Below, in pieces: positions 1-11,554 of a stretch of DNA of 64,000 nucleotides. The stretch is from positions 62,001-126,000 of the forward strand of contig CAJNDT010000493.1 in assembly GCA_905221615.1 (NCBI GenBank). Direction: 5' to 3'. A program made the position numbers and the translations under genes. The DNA is from Symbiodinium sp. CCMP2592. Taxonomy: Eukaryota; Sar; Dinophyceae; Suessiales; Symbiodiniaceae. The stretch's first letter is position 1, and every line of letters begins with the position of its first letter. The notes beneath the pieces are model-generated. The model was not told the DNA's origin. It searched no databases and worked only from the letters and a program-made list of their open reading frames with translations.

Positions 1-1
1 C

Positions 2-127
2 GGCGCATCTTTTGCACAAAATCATTATGGGATTGGTGGTCAACCCATTGCCCCACTTCAAGAACCAGACAGTAACCGACTAGACGGTTTATACGGATTA
101 GGGGTTTGGGGTTACAACTATTTCAAG
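2..127 (+). CDS. Partial coding island at the left edge
   Basis: Forty-two open codons (GASFAQNHYGIGG...GVWGYNYFK) end exactly at AAG|GTATGT, a canonical donor. The residue mix is protein-like, and the exon is cut by the window start. Downstream, CCT TAT CAT GCT GAC TTT GTC GTC continues in a shifted frame after only 13 bases, so a frameshift or a tiny deletion near 143 is possible. I do not recognise the protein. Confidence 0.5.
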
Positions 128-1110
128 GTATGTTCCTCAGCCTTATCATGCTGACTTTGTCGTCCAGCTCGAGTGAGATTACGCGACATGCGTATTCCAA
201 CAGCTTCCGCGAGAAAACTCCACCGGTTTTTTGAATCCGCTGTGCCAAGTACATCCCAAATCCTACTCCTCTCCACTCTGGTCAGAAGGAGACTGCAAAA
301 TCCTGAGACATGTCCGGGTTGGAGTCAGGCAGCTTGCTAGACCCTGATACATCGCCTAAACAAAAGCCCTCAAAGCACCAAAATGAACCACACTGAAGTC
401 CTAAACCGTGAAGTCCAACGCGAAAGGCACGTCAACCCCTGAAGCCCTAGAGCCCAAGCCTCCTCAACTCGAAGGCCCTAAACCCCTCAGCCCCATAACC
501 CTCAGCCTTGACACCCTGAGGCCAACATGACCTGCAAGCCCCAAAGCCCAAACCCCCGAGCCCCGCCAGGGCTCGGACAAGACAAATGAGACCCACCGTG
601 GAGCCTTCGACGGGAAGATCAATGTGCCACGTGCCTGGTGGCTTGTTGTTTGTTTGAAGGATCGATAAGGTTAATTCTCTAAGTTAGGTCCACCGAAAGG
701 GATCTATCGGGGTTCCGGTGGCTTGCTGTTTCTTTGAGGACTTAGGGGATAAGGGTTTTGGGTTTCTGTTGGGTTTCAGAGAGCAGCGGACCTAGGTTGC
801 AATGATTGAGGATTTAGGTTTTAAGGTCCCCAGCCCTAAACCCCAAGGCAACTTGGCTGCCTGCAGAACCACTCCCAAGCTCCATAAACCCCACAAAAAA
901 CAGGAGCAACATCACCCTAAAACCCCGCCCACTCGTAAGCTCAATATAACCCCGCAAAAAGAACGCAACGAACCCTAACCCCAAATCCTAACCAGCCTTA
1001 AGCCCCATGTAAACCCACAAAAAACACCACAAGCCCGTTGCAGGGCTTTAATTCAGGGTTTGAGGGTTTTGGAAGGGGTTTGCGGGTTTAATCTTGGGCC
1101 CCTGAATCAC
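128..1110. other. Left-edge region without a clear gene
   Basis: Holds one open stretch at about 180-350 (LHRFFESAVPSTSQILLL...) and one at about 588-650 (THRGAFDGKINVPRAWW, both possible exons), then CCCTAAA-degenerate DNA. Confidence 0.4.
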
Positions 1111-1221
1111 CTTGGAGGTTCATGGGTAGTTATAAGTGGGGTTATATGTGCCCTAATATGGGTTATAGCTACGGTTACCCTGATTATAACCCCACTTATA
1201 GCTACCCATGAAACCTCCAAG
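1111..1221. mobile_element. MITE family D, divergent copy
   Basis: CTTGGAGGTTCATGGGTAG and its inverse with TTATAAGTGGGG-type interior. Confidence 0.7.
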
Positions 1222-1290
1222 AAGTCTGAAGACCCCCGTCGACCAAATTTTTCTCGAACTCGCAGCATCAGCTGCTCTCACTTGATTCCT

Positions 1291-1390
1291 GTTGATGATA
1301 TAAATCCTGCATTGCCTTAAGGACCCTCAACGATGGGATCTTGGTATATTCCTTATTATGGGTAATGCAGGATTTGTATCATCAACCGTT
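1291..1390. mobile_element. MITE family C, copy C1
   Basis: GTTGATGATATAAATCCTGC and its inverse frame about 100 bp. The family motif is TACGGTTGATGATATAAA, with TA at both extreme ends in most copies. Confidence 0.82.
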
Positions 1391-1916
1391 CTTTCATGAG
1401 CATCAATCGCTGTCACTGAATATAGGGGTCTTTATAGTTAGAATAGGGTTTTGGGAATCTGCCTGTTCTCTCAAGCTTCTGTCTCCAATCCCCGACCCTG
1501 AGCGGATTTTGCGTTTCAGGTCCACCAGTCCACCAGCCTAAATCCTTCAAAAGTTGGGGCATCGGATTTCAATCGCCGTGAAAATTATTTATAGCTGGCT
1601 CAGGGATGCCAACAAGGAAATTAAGAATTAGACCAAATCGGTACCGAAGTACGCCCCCCCCCTATACTAAAACGTGAACAGAGACCTATAGAACCCTTAC
1701 TGGAACCCTTAAAGGAACCCTGCAATTGTTTGGAGAAGGTTAAAATCCTTAAACGAACCCTGTCCCTAACTCTTTCGCATGCAACTACTGTAGAACCCGT
1801 AAAGGAACCCTGCAATTCCTTATAGTAATCCTTGTAGACCCTTTAAAGGAACCCTTGAAGCAACCCCACTCTAATTTGTTCCTGAACCCCGAACCCTAAC
1901 TTCTTTAGAAACAGTT

Positions 1917-1995
1917 GGGTGGTTGTCAAAATCATGGTCCCGTTTTGGTATTATAATAAGGACCCAAAAAGGGACCATAAATTTGACAACCACTC
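1917..1995. mobile_element. MITE family B, internally deleted copy
   Basis: GGGTGGTTGTCAAAAT and ATTTGACAACCACTC bracket only 79 bp; the middle of the family is missing. Confidence 0.78.
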
Positions 1996-2132
1996 ATACA
2001 GTAGTAGGTACTTAGGCCTTAAAGGGGTCCCTATATTGGTACTTTAAGGCCTAAGTACCTACCATATTGGTAAATGGAGCCTACAATCTAGGGTACTGTA
2101 TGAGGGTCCCCTATCTTCGGAAACTCCCAGAT

Positions 2133-2234
2133 GAGAGTTTCCGAAAATAAGGGACCCTAATATAGTACCCTAAATAGTAGGATCCTTATTATAAGGACCC
2201 CAAAATAAGGTACCCCCAATTTTCGGAAACTCCC
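2133..2234. mobile_element. MITE family A, copy A1
   Basis: Ends GAGAGTTTCCGAAAAT and ATTTTCGGAAACTCCC, flanked by AGAT on both sides. A half copy in opposite orientation (about 2089-2128) abuts its left end. Confidence 0.85.
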
Positions 2235-2235
2235 A

Positions 2236-2330
2236 GATGAGACCGGCCTGGCCCTGAACCGGCGTGCGGGAGGCGACCTCGTCGAAGGCAGTGGCATTGG
2301 CGGGCAGAGCACCTCAGAGGCTCAATGGCA
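2236..2330 (+). other. Coding-like island after a family-A MITE
   Basis: The plus frame reads ETGLALNRRAGGDLVEGSG and on to a stop at about 2341. It begins right after the CTCCCAG end of a family-A element, whose terminal repeat could supply a splice acceptor. The minus strand also has an open frame, so strand is not certain. Confidence 0.35.
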
Positions 2331-3189
2331 TAGTAGAGATCTAAGGGTCCTTTAAAGGTTTTTGTGAGGACTTCATGTAACGGCTCCTGAAGAATTGCAT
2401 ATTAGGGATCTAAGATCTAAGGGTCCTCTAAGGGTTCCTTGAGGACTTTATGTAGGGGCCCCTGAAGAAAGGCATATTAGGGATTTCAGTGTCAGGGTTC
2501 CTTTGTAAGGGTTCCTTTAACACTTCATAAACGCTCCTTTAAGAATGGCATATTTGGGGTTTTTCGGGTTCCTTAAACGTGTTCCTCGAGTTCCTTGAAA
2601 CGTTCCTAAAATTCCTTCAACGGGATCCTCTAAGGGCCCAAAAAGGTTCCTTTAAGCTCAGAGGCTAAGAGCCTCACGGCTTGAAGGCTCTTACGGAGTT
2701 TTCGAGCTTTGGGGTTTCTGGGCTTTAGGTCTTTGGGGTTGGCCTGTTTGGGCTTAGGTATGTAAGGGGATCCATGAAAAGCGCGGGCGTGCAAGTGATC
2801 ATACGGTTCGGCATCGGTATACATATAGATACACACACATATACATATATATATATATATATCTATACCTACAGGACGTAATGCTTTCCAGGTTGATTCG
2901 GTTTGAGGCAGTAGGGTGTTGTTTTGGGGGTGGGATACAGGTACTTCAAAGGGTTTATTCGGAAGGTGAAGGGTTTGTGGGTTGGCGTTAGCAGACATCG
3001 CGGCACCGTCTTGTATTTAAGGGGGGCCGTTAGTCGAAGGATTCTACTACTTAGGTCTTTTTCAGTGTCCTTTCAATCTCTGAAGCTGAATGCTTCGTCC
3101 TGTCGTGCAATCAAAGAGGCTGCTATTTGATTAGTCTGAGGGTTCCGTTTGAGTCTAGATTAAGCTTGCACCCACTACATACTCAATTC

Positions 3190-3301
3190 CTAGGATAACC
3201 AGTAACCTAAGAATAAAAAGGCCTCTCTTTCTGGTATTGGGTAACTTTATAAGGAACCTAGGACTACAAAAAGGGAATAAGGGTACTACTGGGCATCCTA
3301 G
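3190..3301. mobile_element. MITE family H copy
   Basis: CTAGGATAACCAGTAACCTA to CTACTGGGCATCCTAG. Confidence 0.87.
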
Positions 3302-3369
3302 ATTCTGAGGTTTGTGCTGGAGAAGTACCTTCTGGATGCCAACGGCCTAAGCCAAATCACACCCTTAAT

Positions 3370-3467
3370 ATGGGGGCCTTGATAATTAGAATAGGGTTTT
3401 GGGGCCCATTATACTATAATTATGAGAAGGAACCCTCAAATAGTGCAGGTAATTATTTAGGCCCCTA
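3370..3467. mobile_element. MITE family F copy
   Basis: TGGGGGCCTTGATAATTAG to TAATTATTTAGGCCCCTA. The family core is AGAATAGGGTTTTGGGGCCC. Confidence 0.83.
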
Positions 3468-3810
3468 GATGAATGCTCCTTATATACACTTTCCTTGGAG
3501 GATCCTTGGAACAACTGGTCTACACATCTTTACGCCTATAAAAGCCCTAGCTGCTGAGTCCCATGATCCTTTGAGCAGACTATAACCTACTCAAAACCCT
3601 AGACCAACTACTCAGACCTTGAGACCTGTGCCTAAATTACAATAATTTGGCAAACCAATCTAGGCTCACGCCTCGCGTGAGCTCATAAATTTACTTATTT
3701 GGGGAACGCGTCTCGCCTCGCTATTTCAGCTACTTCTGGTGCAAAGCTGATCCTGGATGAAAGTACGTACTTTCTGTCGGGTTAGGTCTGGAGGAGTACA
3801 TAAGGGATCT

Positions 3811-4150
3811 TACGCGGGTCAAAAACTCCGAAATGTGAAATGAGAGCGTTTGATCTTTTCCAGGTGGGCGGGAGCTTTGGAGGCCTGAAGGAGCAAGGGA
3901 GCCTTTGGCGTTCAAACGCTTGCGTTTTGAGCTTTTCGCGGGCCGAAAACTCCAAAATGAGCGCGATTGAACTTCTCCAGGTGCGTGGGAGCTTTGTAGG
4001 CCGCAAGGGAGCCTTTGGCAAAAGTTCACGCGCGGGCGCTTTGAGCTTTTCGCGAGTCAAAAACTCCGAAATGAGAGCTGTTGATCTTTTCCAGGTGCGT
4101 GGGAGCTTTGGAGGCCTGAAGGAGCAAGGGAGGCTTGGCAGAATCTGCAA
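3811..4150. repeat. Three-unit tandem repeat with in-frame spacing
   Basis: A unit with CCAGGTG at 3860, 3977 and 4091 repeats at 117 and 114 bp, both multiples of three. Both strands stay open: minus reads PPKLPRTWKRS...LISEFLTREKLK per unit, plus reads DLFQVRGSFGGLKEQG. This suggests a repeated exon or coding repeat, but I cannot decide the strand and recognise no family. Confidence 0.4.
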
Positions 4151-4189
4151 CAGAATAGCTCAGAGTCCGCAATTTGTTTATTGCTAAAT

Positions 4190-5420
4190 CTGGCAATTGA
4201 TTTGGGATGACTTCGGGAGGGCGTTAGTGATGTTGGTCCCCTCACATCTTTCGGGGTGAGCTCGGGTGACGTCGCTATTGACCTTAATGGAGGCATGTAG
4301 CTTAACTCATAATGAAGAACCTCTGGAATTCAAAACAAGTTAAAGTTTAAGGGAGACTCCTGAAATTTAGGGTTTAGGGCTTGGGGTAGTTACATTTTTG
4401 GGTTCAGGGCTTAAGGCTTAGGGTCTTATTCCTTGCTTCCGGGAGTTAGTTGGAGTCTCCCAGGGCTCCTGAGAAAAGCCCTTCAAAACTCCGAGCTCCT
4501 TCTGAACCATACCTTGTAAAACCAAACTGGTTCCCAGGGCTTCGGGCTGATAGGTTCCCACTCGCATCCCGCCGCCGGGGCGGAGCCCCAGTGCAAGAAG
4601 ACGTTGGCATCCTCCCAGGCTCAGGATGTGCGGGGGAAGGTGGGTCGGTAGGTGGCTAGGTGGGTGGGTGGGGGGTTTCAGTGAATTGTGGGTACCTTGT
4701 TTGGGGGCTTTCTTATTACAAGGACTCTGTTGTGTAGGGGTCTGCCAGAAAGTCCAGGACGTGCATTAAGGCCTCCCGATTTCGGGGTATACGAGTATAG
4801 GGATCGATGTCGTTTTCAACCAAAGTACCAGAAGGTCTTGTTAAGAAACCCGGAAGTTCATCGGGTGTTTATGGGGTCGCCTGGGATTCTGACAAGCTGT
4901 TGATGCATAAACTCTTGCAGTACCTTGAGTATCCTAAACTCCCAGCTCCAAAAATCCAAAACCTGAAGCCACCAAGCCCCCAAAACCGAAAGCCAACTAA
5001 CCGCAAAGTCTAAACCGAACAAAACACCGCCGGGCCCCTCGAGCACATAACTTTACAGTCATATGTTACACCCACAGACCCATGTTAACTGTTTTATGAC
5101 CGTTCCCTTCAAGCCCCATTCTCATGAATCCTCTATACAACACCCATGGTACACCCTGATAGTTTCCCTTTAAGGAACCCTCTGAAAGAACCCAAGTCGA
5201 ACTCGTACGGCCCCTACATAAACCCTCTAAGCACCCTATAAAGGCCTCGCCAAGGAAGACCAACTAGGCCCATGGTAGCCCTTACTTGAAGGAACCCTTT
5301 ATTGAGGGGCTGCGTATCCTGACCCAAGAGAGGTAAGGTTTTGAATTCTAATAGGTTACATTAATATGCCCCAAGAGGTACGCTTAAAGGACCCCTAAGC
5401 CCTAAACCCTTTAGGCCCTT
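4190..5420. other. Gene-poor region
   Basis: Degenerate CCCTAAA/GGTTCC DNA with a coding-like patch at about 4550-4640 (RASRRRGGAPVQEDVGILPG). No MITE arms seen. Confidence 0.4.
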
Positions 5421-5537
5421 TACTTAAAGGCTCATGGGACTTAGTAAGTAAGGTTGTAAGTAGGCTATATTTAGGAGAACCTCACTTAGGGGACTTATAA
5501 CCCCAATTATGACCTATTTACTAAGTCCCATGAGTAG
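5421..5537. mobile_element. MITE family D copy, right end shortened
   Basis: TACTTAAAGGCTCATGGGAC at left; right arm stops at AAGTCCCATGAG. Confidence 0.8.
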
Positions 5538-5539
5538 CC

Positions 5540-6190
5540 TAAACTACCCCTTATAGAACCCCTATATCGATCCCGTAAATGAGCCCTTTAAAGGGACCTA
5601 CTTACTATGGTCCTTGAAGTAGAAAAACCTCAGCCCGGTTCTGAGGGCCTCTGCAAGCTCCAGGGACACCTCAACGAAGACCGAGACGGGCCTCGGGCGT
5701 TTTTTGGTTGCGTGGCTTGAAGGGTGACGGGCTTAGGGGTTGGGGTTAGGGGTTTAGGGTTTAGGTCTTGGGGTTGGGGGTTGAGGGGTTAGCAGGCTTC
5801 GGGGTCGGGGTTTAAGGCTTTAGGGTTTTGGGCTTTCAGGGTTTCCTCCCAAGAGTAGCTGCAGAACGGTTCCTTGAAAAGGGAACTATGGGCCGTGGGT
5901 TTGCTGCTGGGCTTCAGGGGGTTTTCTACACAGGCGCTATAGATTTTGTTGTAGGGCCTCTATAGAGCTCTTACAGGATCTATCGGGTTCTGTGGGGGGG
6001 GTTCCTGTAATGGGTTGATATCAGTGAATCTTGTGGGGTTGTTTTGGCAAATTTCATACACATCTTCTTAGGCTTCTACGGTTTTTTTCATGCTTCTCGG
6101 GTTTCTAAGCCTTTTTAGGTTTTTTGAAATCCCTCAGAGATTTGCTTGGGAGTTTCTAGGCTTCCATGTTATCTTCTGGCTTTCAAATTT
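5540..6190. other. Gene-poor region
   Basis: TTTAGGG-type degenerate motifs and T-rich runs. Nothing else recognised. Confidence 0.5.
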
Positions 6191-6198
6191 TGAGATTT

Positions 6199-6330
6199 GG
6201 GAGTTTCCGAAAATTAGGCCGTTTCCGCCCCCGCCCCCGCCGCGCGAAGGTACTTAGTTTTGGTGTCCTTACAATAAGGATCCTACTATGCAGGGTACTA
6301 TAATAGGGTCCCCCATTTTAGGAAACTCCC
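6199..6330. mobile_element. MITE family A, copy A2
   Basis: Flanked by ATTT (6195-6198, 6331-6334). A GC-rich CCGCCCC insert of about 30 bp interrupts the left half. Confidence 0.85.
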
Positions 6331-6798
6331 ATTTTGAAGTCTTGGGGTTCAGGGCTTTAGCCCCAAACCCACTTAGTGGCCAGTTCGCTGACTTCAGCCG
6401 CGCGGCGGTCCTGAAGTGACCGTCCACTTCACTGCTCCCATCTCTTGCTCCACCTGGTGCCAGCTTAGCCAGTAGGGTTCAGGAGTTAGGGTGTAGAAGT
6501 TGTACCTGCTACGAAGAAGCAAAATACGGAAGATTCCGTGCACTAAACGGACAGGTATATGCAATGGATCCTCCCACCCAGCTTGCTAAACCCTAAAACC
6601 TAGATCCCTAATCCCAGCTTTTCGCACCTGTGGATGCCCTGAAGGCCAGATGCTGGACCCCAATGCTAATTCCAAGCAGTTCGAATTTCTGAGCAGAGCC
6701 CGCAAAAGGGTTCAACAGGGGCTTACAGGGTCGCAAGATACCTTCTGGGCCTTTACGAAGTTTTCTAGACTTTGGTGAGGGTTTCTTATCACGGGGGG

Positions 6799-6933
6799 AT
6801 GCCCCTCCTCCCGGACGACAAGCTCCGATACAAACAAATTTCAAGAGTCATAGTTGTAAGTAGGATAAACCCAACGATGACAACTATCACAAAGGTGATG
6901 TCAATGATAGGAATAAGCAACCAAAACGAGCAA
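6799..6933 (-). other. Coding-like island with a membrane-type segment
   Basis: After GGGTTTTAG the minus frame reads FWLLIPIIDITFVIVVIVGF..., a strongly hydrophobic stretch fit for one membrane helix, and then a basic tail to a stop. It may be an exon. No neighbours could be joined to it. Confidence 0.3.
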
Positions 6934-7118
6934 GCTAAAACCCACTTAGTACACAGGCTGGGGATGGCAACGGTGCTACTGGCGGATCACGGCGTCTTCA
7001 GAACAAATGACCGATTGTGAAACAGCCGCGAACATTGTACTGCGCTCGACCTTGATGACAGAGCGACAGGACATGACTGACAACAGGACTAAAGGTGGTA
7101 ACTCAAAATTACAGATAT

Positions 7119-7175
7119 GGGCGTTTCCGAAAATGGGGGATCCTAAGAAAGTACCCTAAATAGTAGGAACATATC
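7119..7175. mobile_element. MITE family A, truncated copy
   Basis: Only the left half, GGGCGTTTCCGAAAAT to TAAATAGTAGGA, is present; a family-C copy starts 18 bp later. Confidence 0.7.
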
Positions 7176-7192
7176 CTCCTTAGAGCTCATAC

Positions 7193-7295
7193 TACGGTTG
7201 ATGATATAAATCCTGCACTACCTTTATGAACCTAAACCAAGGGAATTATGGTATTTTCCTCATTATGGGTAATGCAGATTTATTTTATCAACAGT
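7193..7295. mobile_element. MITE family C, copy C2
   Basis: Left end intact; right end reads TTTTATCAACAGTAG, slightly decayed. Confidence 0.8.
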
Positions 7296-7666
7296 AGAAC
7301 GCTTACCGAAACCCTGGCAACTAATTCAGACCAATCTCAGCGGTACTAGCCATACTGACTGACACTTATTTGCGGTAAGCCCGCAGCAATTGTCACACCT
7401 TACGAAAGCCGTGAAGCATTTCATCTCCCCTTAACCCCTAAGTCATAAACCCTGAAGTGCCAATAAAACGGCGACATTTCTCGGGCTTTTTTTGAACCTG
7501 GAAGTCATAGTAAGCGTTGCTGCCACACCATACAAACGCACGGATTCCACACCTGCACCTGAATCCCCGGAAACCACCACCATTATAGCAAATGTCCTAT
7601 ACTATACTAGCTGCAACAGCCCCTTCGAACCTGGAAACCACCACCCTTAAAACAAAGGTCCTATAC

Positions 7667-7772
7667 CGTAGCGCGCCTGGAGCTCGCCCTCCCGGACGAA
7701 GCCGCTCCCCGCAGGCACCACGGGAGCCGCTGCGACGCGGCGGCGTCGCCGCACCGGAGCGGCGGGCGCCTT
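7667..7772. other. GC-rich coding-like island
   Basis: The minus frame (APVRRRRRVAAAPVVPAGSG...) and one plus frame (LELALPDEAAPRRHHG...) are both open and protein-like. The base composition contrasts sharply with the surroundings. Strand is undecided. Confidence 0.3.
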
Positions 7773-8169
7773 GACTATGCTTCTTTCGCTACTTCATCAA
7801 CTGTTCCCTTTTCAACAAATGCTCTCTCCTTCTTTGGGCATCTGTTCCCTGTTCTTTCTGGAAAGCTGTGACTTTTCAAGTGTTTTGATATCGTTTGGTC
7901 TTTGTATGATCACGACCTCAAGAATCTTTTTCACGATGATTTAACATAGAACACCATCATGATAACTGCAATGAGTCACACGAACCCTAGACCCTAAAAC
8001 CCTAAACCCTGCAACAAAACCCGAAGTTCCTTCACCACGATCCTATGGAACCCTTAAATGGATCCCTATTACGGGAAGAACTTGAACCAAGTTCCCTTCA
8101 GCACGAACTCTAAACCCTAAAACCCTCTATCTCTCTCTCTCTCTCTCTATCTCTCTCAGTAACCCTGAA

Positions 8170-8277
8170 CCCCTCCACCCGAAGTTGTATCCACCACCCC
8201 CGCGGTCTCGCCTCTCCCGCGCCCGCTGCGGCATGCACGGCCGCCTTCGCGGCCTCCAACTCGGGCCTCGGATGGGA
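8170..8277 (-). other. GC-rich coding-like island
   Basis: The minus frame gives PELEAAKAAVHAAAGAGEAR, an Ala-rich helix, then WWIQLRV and a possible donor CGG|GTGGAG. It is probably a small exon of an unplaced gene. Confidence 0.35.
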
Positions 8278-8629
8278 CCCATTTTAAACCTTTGAGGGTA
8301 AGCGCAACACAGTACATGGGGTATAAGGGTTTTTTAAAAAGGGTTCCTGTCAGGGTACCAAAAAATAGACCATGGCTCCTTTAAGGGCAAACTAGCCCCT
8401 TTTATACAAGGGTTCCTTTAGAGGGTAATAAGCGATTTAATGAGCAGGACCCGGTTCCTTGAAAGGTTTCCTGTAAAGGTTTTCTACAAGAGTTTCCTTT
8501 GGATTTGTCGGGTTCCAGGGGGTAAGGCATAGGGTTTGGGGTTTAGCGGGTAGGGTTTTAGGGTTCAGGGTGCAAGTTTTATAGATAAGTATCGGGTACC
8601 GAGCTTATTTATGGGGTTCCAGAGTTGGT

Positions 8630-8739
8630 TAATGTAGGAACCTGATTAAGAAATCTTGGATCTTTATTAGGGTTCCTTCTATGAATCCTCATGTTTTGGG
8701 GTTATGGGGCCAGGGTTTCTTAATCAGGTTCCTACATTA
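8630..8739. mobile_element. MITE family G, simple copy
   Basis: TAATGTAGGAACCTGATTAAG and its inverse frame 110 bp. Confidence 0.87.
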
Positions 8740-8825
8740 TGCTGCTGAGAGGTCTGCTACTACAGAAAAGAGTTCCCGAGAGGTTGAAGCGATCTACTCG
8801 GGATTTTTCAAGTGTTTTGCGGTGT

Positions 8826-8912
8826 TCGAAGCCCCAACAAGTGTACACTTTTAGTAAAGCAGTGGGTGCTATTATCCCCAAAAGTGTAAAGTGTATCCAC
8901 TCAGCTAATAAG
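8826..8912. mobile_element. MITE family E, left-truncated copy
   Basis: Contains GTGTACACTTTTAG and GTAAAGTGTATCCACTCAGC, the family landmarks. Confidence 0.75.
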
Positions 8913-9224
8913 TGTAAGTACTCAGAGGTGAGCGGGAGCTAGGCCTTCAGTGCCTGTGAACCTTCACAGTTTGGAGTCATGGAGGGTTTGGAGGTTTGGG
9001 TTTAGGGTTTAGGGTGTAGGTTTCTACCCAGAAGCTTTCGGCAAATCAAAGAGCCCCTACGAAGGATGTTTTTCAAGATGGAGCATGGTTTAGTGAGATG
9101 CAAGGTAGCCCCGTTATCTACATTCAAGTCATTTTGGTTGGGCTGGGCGAAGGGGACCGCGGGTGAACAGGTGCAAGCAAAGAACCCCTGACCCCTAAGC
9201 CCATAAGGGGCACTGTAAGGGTGA

Positions 9225-9323
9225 TTATAAGGATTCCGGTAGGGGTTAATCTTGGAATTCCTTATATGAATCTCAGTATATATACATATATATATATATA
9301 ATTATATATATGTATGTATATAA

Positions 9324-9383
<60 letters not shown>

Positions 9384-9424
9384 GTTATAGGGCCAGGGCG
9401 TCTTAATCAGGTTCCCACACTACT
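9225..9424. mobile_element. MITE family G copy with an AT microsatellite in it
   Basis: The right arm CTTAATCAGGTTCCCACA is clear, the left is decayed; about 105 bp of TA/TAAA repeats (9275-9381) fill the middle. Confidence 0.65.
9275..9381. repeat. AT microsatellite
   Basis: TATA and TAAATA runs, imperfect in the left half and pure in the right. Confidence 0.92.
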
Positions 9425-9942
9425 GTAAGGGTTCCTTTAAACGGAAGCTCAGTGACCCATCGATCGACGAAAAAGATCCTCTACCATGCAGTCGAGCCCT
9501 ACATCGACAGGACTCCAGGGTGTTGTGGGTTTAGGTTCTCGGTTCGTGTAGAGGTTTAGGGCTAGGGGCTCAAGGTTATCTGAATCTACTGGGTTCCGAA
9601 GCAACCATGGACCGAGCAGTGTGAAAAGTACTTTCCAACCCCACCCCTGTCCCCAACCCCGCCACAGGTCCTCCGCCTCGAACAGCTATGGTACTACAGT
9701 TTCCGTATCCTCGGTTTACTGTCCCTAACAAATGTATGCTCTTGCCCGAGAGACAAAACGACTAACGAGCACAATGTAGCGCCGACACCACTGAAAGTTG
9801 ACTCCAAGAAAGGTACAAAAGAAGTATGCTCCTGAACCTTGTGGGTTTCTACCGGCTTTCCTGGGATGCAACTCCCGACTGACAGGGATATGCTCTTTTT
9901 CTTCCGCCTATTCAGTCTTGACAGGGACTCCGGAGTATAAAT

Positions 9943-10043
9943 GGGTGGCTGTCAAAATGAGGGCCCCTTTTTGGGTCCCTATTGTCGTACGGCACCTAAT
10001 ATTTAGGGTGCCCAAAAAGGGACCATAATTTTGACAACCACTC
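9943..10043. mobile_element. MITE family B, copy B2
   Basis: 101 bp with AAAT duplicated (9939-9942, 10044-10047). Confidence 0.9.
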
Positions 10044-10163
10044 AAATAGAGTAGAAAGGTGCCAAATCCAAATACCGGATACGGGCCGTTAAAGTTGTAC
10101 TAGGGTTTAGTCAGTTTAACCGTCCTCCGCCTCCCAACGAAAAACCTTGAGCACACCCGATAC

Positions 10164-10268
10164 TACGGTTGATGGTATACATCCTGCATTACCCATAAGA
10201 AGGAATGCGCCATAATTCCCATAGTTTAGGGTCCTTAAGGTACTGCAGGATGTATATCATCAACCGTA
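10164..10268. mobile_element. MITE family C, copy C3
   Basis: Complete, in inverted orientation relative to C1, TACGGTTGATGG to CATCAACCGTA. Confidence 0.88.
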
Positions 10269-10529
10269 GGGTTTGTGCAACTCTCAAGCCTTCGCACAAC
10301 CTGCCTGTCAAACTCCCAAACCCTTAACCTTACAGGCTAAACCTTAAAACCTCAAGGTTGAACCCTAAACCATAAAGGCGAAACGTTAAGCCGTAAATGC
10401 TAGACCCTAAACCCTAAAGGTTAAGCCCTAAACCCTAAAGCCTTGACCCCAAACCCTAAGCTCTACACCCTAAAGGCTAAGCTAATTACCCTTAACCCTA
10501 AAGCCCCTGCGATCCCTGCTTACAGCCCT

Positions 10530-10650
10530 ACAGCCACCGGATCTCTCAACTGGGGCCAGGATGCCACACGAGCTCGCGGGGCGCTACGCGCATCTCGCCG
10601 CCGCCGCCGCCGTAGCCGCCTCGGGCAGTTTGGGCGCTGCTGGAGCTTGA
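10530..10650. other. GC-rich coding-like island with a CCG run
   Basis: Plus: ATG at 10561 opens MPHELAGRYAHLAAAAA... to TGA at 10650. Minus: Ser-, Gly-rich SSSSAQTARGGYGGGGGE. Both are plausible and I cannot choose. Confidence 0.25.
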
Positions 10651-11019
10651 GTTAGGGCTTAGGGTTCCTTTTAAAGGAACTATAAGGGTTCCTATAGGAG
10701 ACCTATGAGGTTATAGGGCTTAGGGTAAAGAAGTTAGGGGCTTGAGGGCTTTGGAAGAGTTAGGGTGTTCTAGGTTGAGGGGTTAAGAGCTATCATGTGT
10801 GTTTACCCCTAAACTAGTTCATGGTTGGGATAGGATTACAAATTTAAATTTCTATTCCTTATTGGTTTTAAGTACCCATAAAGATGTAAAATGTTATCCA
10901 ACTATGACAAAGGGAACCCTAAGCCCCTAAACTGCGATCTGCTCAAGCCTTCAAGGGTTCGGCTCTGGCAGCTTCTTGAGATTGGTGGGTTGGAGGGTCG
11001 TACACCTGGTGGAGGACTA

Positions 11020-11020
11020 C

Positions 11021-11057
<37 letters not shown>

Positions 11058-11058
11058 C

Positions 11059-11111
<53 letters not shown>
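11020..11111. repeat. (AGT)n microsatellite
   Basis: About 30 TAG/AGT units with interruptions (CGT near 11057). The long poly-Val frame over it is an artefact. Confidence 0.95.
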
Positions 11112-11271
11112 CGCAGTTTTTTATTACTATACTAAGAACTGATTGAATGATTTCCATAGAAACGTTTGTAGCGCTTTCTGAAGAAGTTGTAGGGGCTTGC
11201 TTGCCTTCTTACTACGAGCTGCACTGGGCTTTGTTTGTTTGTCGTTCGGGTCTCATGCCAAGCATGTGGAG

Positions 11272-11385
11272 TTCTTGACTGACTCCTGAGCCCCTCGAAA
11301 AAGTTAAACTTTTAGCCTCCTTACTATAGCTCATATAGAAACACAAAAAGTTAAAGTCCTAAGAGTCAACCAGAAGAACGCCAAG
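11272..11385. mobile_element. Family-Q inverted-repeat element
   Basis: TTGACTGACTCCTGAGCCCC...AAAAGTTAAACTTTTAGCC to GAGTCAACCAGAAGAACGCC, matching the copy in the SHQW intron. Confidence 0.72.
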
Positions 11386-11554
11386 AGTTTGAGTAGGTGT
11401 ACGGGCGCACTGTAGTTGTTCAATCATGTCAAACAGATTGTAGGGGGTGACGACACTCGAAAGTCTTTGCAGTCCCAACCTCCGAAAATACTTATTGACT
11501 CCCTGCAAAGAGCAAAGACCTGCTCCACTTATGAAGGCCCCTATGTTCCACACT

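Noticed and set aside
10891..11142. ORF with a long poly-valine stretch
   Set aside because: Translation of the (AGT)n microsatellite.
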